DNA from: Paracoccaceae bacterium
Lineage (GTDB): Bacteria > Pseudomonadota > Alphaproteobacteria > Rhodobacterales > Rhodobacteraceae
DNA: 42,353 nucleotides
Assembly (NCBI GenBank): GCA_027489355.1
Contig: JAIXZY010000069.1
Span: forward strand, 1-42,353
Direction: 5' to 3'
Shown here: one piece after another, positions 37,160-42,353 of the stretch
Layout: each line of letters starts with the position of its first letter
How positions within the stretch are numbered: position 1 is the stretch's first letter
The notes under the pieces: generated by a model
Database searches by the model: none
What the model was told of the DNA's origin: nothing
What the model saw: the letters and a program-made list of their open reading frames with translations, nothing else
Program-made: the position numbers and the translations under genes

Positions 37160-38258
37160 CGCCACCCCCATCGAATGGACCGACGCGACCTGGAACATCG
37201 TCACCGGCTGCAGTGTCGTCTCGCCCGGGTGCACGAACTGCTACGCCATGCGGCTGGCCGGCACGCGCCTTCAGCACCACCCCAGCCGGGCGGGCCTGAC
37301 GACGGCCAGCAAGGCCGGGTCGGTCTCAAGCAGCCCGAAGGGCGATAGGCCAACGAAACATGTCTGGAACGGTCAGGTGCGGTTCAACGCCGAATGGCTG
37401 ACCCAGCCCCTGCGCTGGACCCGCCCGCGCCGCATCTTCGTCGCCGCCCACGGCGACCTGTTCCACGAAGGCGTCACCGACGACTGGCTGGACCAGATCT
37501 TTGCCGTCATGGCCCTGTCGCCCCAGCACACCTTCCAGGTGCTGACCAAGCGGCCCGAGCGGATGCGGGAGTATCTGGCGCCGCTGAACCAGCGGCGCGC
37601 CGACGGCTTGGGTCGATCGGTCATAGCCTTGGGCTATAAAGATCCGCTCGAGTGTTTGCCGTGGCCCCTCCCCAATGTCTGGTTGGGCGTCAGCGTCGAG
37701 GACCAGGCCCGCGCCGACGAACGTATCCCGCCCCTGCTGGCCACCCCCGCCGCCGTCCGCTGGATCTCGGCCGAGCCCCTGCTGGGGCCGGTCGATCTTG
37801 ATGCGATCCCGTCTTCACCCGGGGCCACGACTTACAAGCTGTTCGGCCCCTTGTCGGGCTACTGCCAACGCCACTGGCCACGGACGGACTGCGCGTGCGA
37901 GCGGCAGCAGCCGCGCCTCGACTGGGTCGTCGCCGGCGGCGAGAGCGGCCCCGGCGCCCGCCCCATGCACCCCGACTGGGCCCGCCAGCTGCGCGACCAG
38001 TGCGCCGCCGCCGGCGTGCCGTTCCTGTTCAAACAGTGGGGGGAGTGGGCGCCCGGCGAGAACGCGGGGAGCACGGTCGGCCGGGCCGTCGAGACTGCCG
38101 ACTGGTTCAACGAGGCCTGGGACTTCAAACGCCTGACGGCGGCGACCGCCGCGGCCCAGACGATCGACGAGGAGCCGACGCTCTACCGGGCCGGCAAGAA
38201 GGCCGCCGGCCGCTACCTCGACGGCGTGCTGCACGACGCCTTTCCGGAGGTGCGCTGA
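37152..38258 (+). CDS. DUF5131 (phage Gp37/Gp68) three-Cys protein
   Basis: A 368-aa protein starting [35 protein letters not shown]. C20, C27 and C30 give the three-cysteine motif of the PF07505 family, which resembles radical-SAM iron-sulfur motifs. Further family blocks are [59 protein letters not shown] and [14 protein letters not shown]. The biochemical role is not established; a radical-SAM or nucleotide-modifying activity has been proposed for such proteins. It is directly coupled (TGATG) to a cytosine methyltransferase gene, which suggests a joint role in DNA modification or defence. The usual three-Cys-motif partner protein is not encoded here. Confidence 0.85.
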   Translation: [368 protein letters not shown]

Positions 38259-40156
38259 TGCACGGCCTGATCATCGACAACTTCGCCGGCGGCGGCGGGG
38301 CCAGCACGGGCATCGAGGCGGCGCTGGGCCGCCCGGTCGACGTGGCGATCAATCACGATCCCCAGGCCGTGGCCATGCACCGCCGCAACCACCCCGACAC
38401 CCACCACCATTGCCAGTCGGTCTGGCGCGCCGACCCGCTGGAAGTCACCCGGGGCCGGCCGGTCGCCCTCGCGTGGTTCAGCCCGGACTGCAAACACTTC
38501 TCCAAGGCCAAGGGCGGCAAGCCGGTCGAGAAGAACATCCGCGACCTCGCCTGGGTCGTCGTCATGTGGGCCAAGCGCGTGCGCCCGGCCGTCATCATGC
38601 TGGAGAACGTCGAGGAGTTTCAGACCTGGGGCCCCCTCACCGACGACGGCATGCCCTGCCCGGACCGGCGGGGCCAGACGTTCGAACAGTGGAAGCGAGA
38701 GCTGAAACGCTACGGCTACAAGCTGGAGATCCGAGAGCTGCGGGCCTGCGACTACGGCGGCCAGGTCCTGCCGGCGGCCCCCACGATCCGAAAGCGGCTG
38801 TTCGTCATCGCTCGCTGTGACGGCCTGCCCATCGTCTGGCCCGAGCGGACGCACGGCCCGGCCGATCACCCCGACGTCGTCGCTGGCCGACTGAAGCCTT
38901 GGCGCGTCGCGGCCGACATCATCGACTGGACCCTGCCGTGCCCCTCGATCTTCGACACCGCGGCCGAAATCATGGCCAAGTGGGGTTTGCGGGCCCAGCG
39001 GCCGCTCGCCGACGCGACCCTGCGCCGGGTGGCTCGCGGCGTGACGAAGTACGTCCTGAACAGCCCCCGCCCCTTCATCGTCCGCACCGACATGGCCAGC
39101 GCCGCCGCCCGCAACGGCGTCCACGATCTGTCGGAGCCGATGCGCACTCAGACCACCTCGGGATCCTTCGCCGTCGTCTCGCCGGTCATCGTCCCGAACA
39201 ACACGAACAACGTCGCCAAAGGCGGCGATGAGCCCGTGCCGACGATCACGACGGGCGGGCGGAACATGCTCCTTGCGCCGACGCTGGTTCAGGCCGGCTA
39301 TGGAGAGAGAGAGGGCCAAGCCCCGCGCGCCCTGGACATGCAGGCGCCCATCGGAACCCAGGTCGCGGGCGGCGGGAAGCACGCCGTGGTCGCCGCCTTT
39401 CTGGCCCAGCACAACACCGGCGTCGTCGGCCATGGGGCACAGGAGCCGGTCAGCACCCTGACGTCCAAGGCCGGGCCGCAGGGCGTCGTGGCCGTGCACA
39501 TGACCTATGCCCAGCAGGGCGGCCGGAACCGCGCGGCCGACGATCCGCTGCACACCCTGACGGCCAGCGCCAAGGATCAGAACGCCCTGGTCGCGGCGAA
39601 CCTGATCGCCGTGAACCATGGCGACAGCGGCGGCTCGCGGGAATACGACCTCGATCGCCCGGTCAACACTCAGACGGCCCGGCGGGGCGAGGCCTTGGTG
39701 GCCGCCCACCTTCAGACGCTGCGCGGGTCCGACAGGCGCGACGCCTCGATCGAGGATCCTCTGCGCACCGTCTCCGCCGGCGGCAACCACAGCGCCGTGA
39801 TCGGCGCCTTCCTGGCCAAATACTATGGCGCCGGCGACCCGTCGCAGGGGGTCGACGAACCCTTCCACACCATGACGACCAAGCCCCGCCACGGCCTGGT
39901 GACGGTCCAGGTAGACGGCGAGACCTATGCCATCGCCGATATCGGCATGCGCATGTTGACCCCGCGCGAGCGGTTCCGCGCCCAGGGCTTCCCGGACACC
40001 TACGTCATCGACCACGGCCTCGACGAAGACGGCCACCGCGTGCCCCTGACGCTAGACGCCCAGGGCCGCATGTGCGGCAACAGCGTCTGCCCGCCGCTGG
40101 CCGAGGCCTTGGTCCGGGCGAATGTCGTGGCAGCTGCCGAGCGGGCGGCCGCCTGA
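38258..40156 (+). CDS. DNA cytosine-C5 methyltransferase with internal repeats
   Basis: A 632-aa protein. Motif I is IDNFAGGGGASTGIEAALG (about 6-24), the catalytic loop FSPDCKHFSKAKGG has C78, and ENV is at 116-118. The C-terminal motif is RMLTPRERFRAQGFPDTYV. Between about 285 and 565 lie about eight repeats of the form EP-x-x-T-x-T followed by a hydrophobic A-x-L/V segment (for example EPVPTITTGGRNMLLAPTLV, DDPLHTLTASAKDQNALVAANL). They occupy the target-recognition position. It probably protects phage DNA from host restriction. No partner restriction enzyme is visible, so it is an orphan enzyme. Confidence 0.9.
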   Translation: MHGLIIDNFAGGGGASTGIEAALGRPVDVAINHDPQAVAMHRRNHPDTHHHCQSVWRADPLEVTRGRPVALAWFSPDCKHFSKAKGGKPVEKNIRDLAWVVVMWAKRVRPAVIMLENVEEFQTWGPLTDDGMPCPDRRGQTFEQWKRELKRYGYKLEIRELRACDYGGQVLPAAPTIRKRLFVIARCDGLPIVWPERTHGPADHPDVVAGRLKPWRVAADIIDWTLPCPSIFDTAAEIMAKWGLRAQRPLADATLRRVARGVTKYVLNSPRPFIVRTDMASAAARNGVHDLSEPMRTQTTSGSFAVVSPVIVPNNTNNVAKGGDEPVPTITTGGRNMLLAPTLVQAGYGEREGQAPRALDMQAPIGTQVAGGGKHAVVAAFLAQHNTGVVGHGAQEPVSTLTSKAGPQGVVAVHMTYAQQGGRNRAADDPLHTLTASAKDQNALVAANLIAVNHGDSGGSREYDLDRPVNTQTARRGEALVAAHLQTLRGSDRRDASIEDPLRTVSAGGNHSAVIGAFLAKYYGAGDPSQGVDEPFHTMTTKPRHGLVTVQVDGETYAIADIGMRMLTPRERFRAQGFPDTYVIDHGLDEDGHRVPLTLDAQGRMCGNSVCPPLAEALVRANVVAAAERAAA

Positions 40157-40158
40157 CC

Positions 40159-40311
40159 ATGCCGCCCGCCGCCCCCCTTCCCCGCCCTCAGGCGTCAGAC
40201 GATCCGGTCCTGCCGATCGTGCTGGCGCTTGCGCGGATGGTGGAGCGGCGCCAGCTTCGCGCGCGAGAGGCGGCCGAGGCCCCGTCCGTCCATTCACCAG
40301 ATCCGGAGTGA
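40159..40311 (+). CDS. Small hypothetical protein
   Basis: A 50-aa protein (MPPAAPLPRPQASDDPVLPIVLALARMVERRQLRAREAAEA...) starting two bases after the methyltransferase stop and ending three bases before the next start. A central helix with basic residues is the only feature. Short, tightly packed frames like this are common after phage methyltransferases. Function unknown. Confidence 0.5.
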   Translation: MPPAAPLPRPQASDDPVLPIVLALARMVERRQLRAREAAEAPSVHSPDPE

Positions 40312-40314
40312 CCC

Positions 40315-40572
40315 ATGATCAGCCCATCCGCACTTTCCGAAGCTGCGAAGCTTGCGGACCAGTCGCCCCACAAGGTCGATATTCTTGTCGTCGAACAGGG
40401 CCTTTGGATCAGGGCGCAATCGGGCGAGCTGGTGGGCGAACATGTCGTCCCGTGGCAACAGCTGGTCGGGCGCGTCGACAACCCCGTCTCGGCAGCCATC
40501 ATCAGGCTCAACGCCGAAATCGATCGTGGACTAGAGCTGCAGAAGAAGAGCCTGGCAGAGGCAGGCCTATAG
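40315..40572 (+). CDS. Small hypothetical protein upstream of integrase
   Basis: An 85-aa protein (MISPSALSEAAKLADQSPHKVDILVVEQGLWIRAQSGELVGEHVVPWQQLVGRV...). GGAG lies before ATG 40315. Base composition is less GC-rich than neighbours and the codons are less biased, which suggests a different origin. It precedes the integrase by four bases. Excisionase/directionality factors often sit here, but the sequence shows no clear HTH, so that role is only a possibility. Confidence 0.55.
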   Translation: MISPSALSEAAKLADQSPHKVDILVVEQGLWIRAQSGELVGEHVVPWQQLVGRVDNPVSAAIIRLNAEIDRGLELQKKSLAEAGL

Positions 40573-40576
40573 GCTG

Positions 40577-42172
40577 ATGCGCGTCGCCCTCTACGCCCGC
40601 TACAGCTCCGACCTTCAGAATGAACGGTCGGCCGAGGCCCAGCTGGACGCCCTGCGCGCGGCGGCCGGGGCGCGCGGCTGGCGGGTGACGGCGGACTTTG
40701 CCGATCGAGGCATCTCCGGCGCCGCGATCGCCGGCCGGCCCCAGTTGCAGGACCTGATGCGTCAGGCCGCGTCCGGCGCCTTCGACCTGGTGCTGACCGA
40801 GGCCCTGGACCGGCTGTCGCGCAGCCAGTCCGACATCGCCCGGATCTATGAACTGCTGGCCTTCTCCGGCGTGCGGATCGAAACCCTGTCCAGCGGCCCG
40901 GTCACGATCATGCACGTCGGCCTGGAAGGCACGATGAACCGCATGTTCCTCGACGGCCTGGCCGACAAAACGCGGCGCGGCCTGACCGACCGCGTCAACC
41001 AGGGCTTCTCGGCCGGGGGCCGCTGCTACGGCTATCGCGTGGTCGACAAGGGCGTGCTGGCCATCGACCCGGAAGAGGCGGCCGTCGTGCGCCGCATCTT
41101 CGCCGACTATGCCGACGGCCGCAGCCCGCGTCTGATCGCCCACGCCCTGAACGCCGAGGGCGTGCCCGGCCCGCGGGGCGGCACCTGGGCGCCGACCGCG
41201 ATCGCGGGCGACCGCCGCGCCGGCGACGGCATCCTGTGTCAGGAGCTTTACGTCGGCGTGCGCGTGTTCAACCGCCGCCGATTCCGCAAGCATCCGGAGA
41301 CCGGCCGCCGATCGGGCGTGCTGAACCCGCCCGAGGCCTGGGTGCGCCAACCCGTCCCCGACCTGCGCATCCTGTCCGACGACGACTGGGCGGCGGCCCA
41401 GGCCCGCCACGGGGCCATCTCGACCCAGCCGCGCCAGCGGGCGCGGGCGCCCAAGCGGCTGCTGTCCGGCCTGCTGACCTGCCACCTGTGCGCCGGTGCC
41501 ATGACCCTTCACGGAAACGTCTATCGCTGCAGCACGCACAAGGATCGCGGCACCTGCCCGAACGGCAAGTCGATCGCCGCCCGCTCCGTCGAGCGCAGGG
41601 TGGTCGACGGCGTCCGCCGGCACCTCCTGGCCCCGGACAAGATCGCGGCGGCCGTGCGCGAGATCCACGACGGCCAGGCGCGCGACCGCAAGGCCGCCAT
41701 GGCCGAACGCCTGCCCCGGGAACGCGAGCTGGCCGAGATCGTCCGGCGGCTGGACCGGGCGCAGGAGGCCTATCTGGCCGGCGTCATGGATCTGGCCGAC
41801 CTCGGCCGGCAGACCGAGCCGCTGAAGGCGCGCAGGGCCGAGATCGAACGCCTGCTGCAGGAAGTCGAGGCCCCGCCGGTGATCCAGCTGCACCCCGCGG
41901 CGGCCGAGGCCTATCGCCAGCTGGCCGAGAACGTGGCCGAGGCCCTGGACGCCGAGGACGGCGAGGAACTGCGCATGGCCTTCCGCGGCCTGATCGACCG
42001 CGTCGACTTCATCCCGCTGCCCGACCACGGCCGCTTCCGGCTGGAAGTCCACGGCCGCCTCGCCGACCTCCTGGCCGACCCCCAGGCACAAAAAAACCCC
42101 AGAGCCGCGCGGGACTCTGGGGTTTATCTGGGTGCGGGAGCAGGATTTGAACCTGCGACCTTCAGGTTATGA
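40577..42172 (+). CDS. Large serine integrase
   Basis: A 531-aa recombinase. The N-terminal resolvase domain has YARYSSDLQ with catalytic Ser10, then FADRGISG and EALDRLSRSQSDIARIYELL. A recombinase domain follows (GLTDRVNQGFSAGGRCYGYRV...), then a zinc ribbon (LLTCHLCAGAM...YRCSTHKDRGTCPN) and a long coiled coil (about 375-450), the standard layout. It carries out integration at attP/attB. The last 25-30 residues (from about QAQKNP, ending GAGAGFEPATFRL) are read through a tRNA terminator and tRNA fragment. So the lysogen form of the protein probably ends in chromosomal sequence, unlike the phage form. Confidence 0.9.
   Translation: MRVALYARYSSDLQNERSAEAQLDALRAAAGARGWRVTADFADRGISGAAIAGRPQLQDLMRQAASGAFDLVLTEALDRLSRSQSDIARIYELLAFSGVRIETLSSGPVTIMHVGLEGTMNRMFLDGLADKTRRGLTDRVNQGFSAGGRCYGYRVVDKGVLAIDPEEAAVVRRIFADYADGRSPRLIAHALNAEGVPGPRGGTWAPTAIAGDRRAGDGILCQELYVGVRVFNRRRFRKHPETGRRSGVLNPPEAWVRQPVPDLRILSDDDWAAAQARHGAISTQPRQRARAPKRLLSGLLTCHLCAGAMTLHGNVYRCSTHKDRGTCPNGKSIAARSVERRVVDGVRRHLLAPDKIAAAVREIHDGQARDRKAAMAERLPRERELAEIVRRLDRAQEAYLAGVMDLADLGRQTEPLKARRAEIERLLQEVEAPPVIQLHPAAAEAYRQLAENVAEALDAEDGEELRMAFRGLIDRVDFIPLPDHGRFRLEVHGRLADLLADPQAQKNPRAARDSGVYLGAGAGFEPATFRL
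42090..42125 (-). terminator. Terminator facing leftward within the integrase 3' end
   Basis: On the minus strand AAACCCCAGAG and CTCTGGGGTTT form an 11-bp stem with a 10-base loop, followed by seven T residues. It lies at the normal distance from the tRNA fragment at 42129-42182 and would end transcripts entering from the tRNA side. It is translated through by the plus-strand integrase frame. Confidence 0.75.
42129..42141. repeat. Candidate attR core
   Basis: TGGGTGCGGGAGC is identical to 138-150. To its left lies phage sequence (integrase and terminator). To its right the tRNA fragment continues. If this is the crossover region, the prophage length is 41,991 bp. Confidence 0.55.
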
Positions 42173-42229
42173 GCCTGACGAGGTGAGGCGAGCCGTACAC
42201 GGCGAGACGAACGGGCTGCTCCTCGCGCA
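42129..42229 (-). pseudogene. Broken initiator tRNA copy
   Basis: Positions 42129-42182 are identical over 54 bases to the intact tRNA-fMet (42271-42324), covering CCA, acceptor 3' strand, T-arm and anticodon arm with CAT. In the D-loop, 29 unrelated bases (42183-42211) replace the four bases CTAC, then 11 bases match again (42212-42222). The 5' acceptor strand is altered and cannot pair properly. So it is a non-functional tRNA remnant, probably the integration target. Confidence 0.7.
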
Positions 42230-42230
42230 C

Positions 42231-42263
42231 AAAAGCCCCGCGGTCGAAACCGACGGGGCTTTC
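42231..42263 (-). terminator. Terminator of the intact initiator tRNA gene
   Basis: AAAGCCCCG pairs with CGGGGCTTT around an inner CGGT/ACCG stem with a four-base loop. On the minus strand it ends in TTTT. It begins eight bases past the tRNA CCA end. A near-identical copy lies at the left prophage end (102-130). Confidence 0.85.
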
Positions 42264-42270
42264 GGGGTCT

Positions 42271-42347
<77 letters not shown>

Positions 42348-42353
42348 GCGAAC

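Noticed and set aside
37895-38257. N-terminal extension of the cytosine methyltransferase frame
   Set aside because: This part overlaps the DUF5131 gene in another frame and is Arg/Pro-rich noise; the methyltransferase starts at MHGLIIDNFAGGGG with a TGATG junction.

Overview
The window is essentially one complete temperate siphophage (prophage) of about 42.0 kb in a very GC-rich alphaproteobacterial chromosome. The style of the genes points to Caulobacterales, probably Brevundimonas or a close relative. That host assignment is an inference from GC content, the initiator tRNA sequence and protein style; no host protein gene is present. Only about 100 bp of left flank and about 200 bp of right flank look chromosomal.

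Ends. An intact initiator tRNA-fMet gene (minus strand) with its own terminator lies at the right edge. A 13-bp copy of the tRNA 3' end occurs at 138-150, next to a near-identical copy of the tRNA terminator, and again at 42129-42141, inside the 3' end of a large serine integrase gene. The simplest reading is integration into the 3' end of one of two tandem initiator tRNA copies, with the integrase at the right end.

Left half and centre (about 200-31300, mostly minus strand). From the immunity region leftward the early genes run as a tightly overlapping operon: Cro-like XRE regulator, small proteins, N6-adenine methyltransferase, zinc-finger primase, ATPase/helicase, and a protein just ahead of the packaging genes. 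A strong terminator follows. Next come the terminase subunits, gpW-like connector, portal, a fused prohead protease/major capsid protein, DUF2190 protein, head-tail and tail-terminator proteins, tail tube, frameshifted tail assembly chaperone, DUF6441 protein, tape measure, tail-tip proteins, central hub, YadA-like tail fibre, two holin-like membrane proteins, M15 endolysin, a spanin pair, and two probable morons. A higBA toxin-antitoxin pair sits on the opposite strand inside the lysis cassette.

Immunity region (about 31300-32550). A LexA/CI-type S24 repressor is flanked by two 21-bp operators of the same design (TGTGCG-N5-CGCACA), one before the leftward Cro-like gene and one before the rightward operon. 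A small membrane protein lies inside this region. A plus-strand SNase-family nuclease is encoded wholly antisense to the tail of the Cro-like reading frame.

Right arm (about 32550-42170, plus strand). A ParB-like protein, a TetR-HTH chimera, several small unknown proteins, a DUF5131 three-Cys protein, a cytosine-C5 methyltransferase with about eight internal repeats, and the serine integrase.

Most notable signals: (1) twelve GTTCC/GGAAC boxes in a mirror-symmetric array around position 25184, a candidate replication origin or complex operator; (2) a dnaX-like -1 frameshift signal in the tail chaperone gene, giving an extension with four cysteines; (3) six exact copies of a 13-bp palindrome CGAAGGSCCTTCG scattered through the prophage; (4) the paired immunity operators; (5) higBA embedded antisense in the lysis genes.
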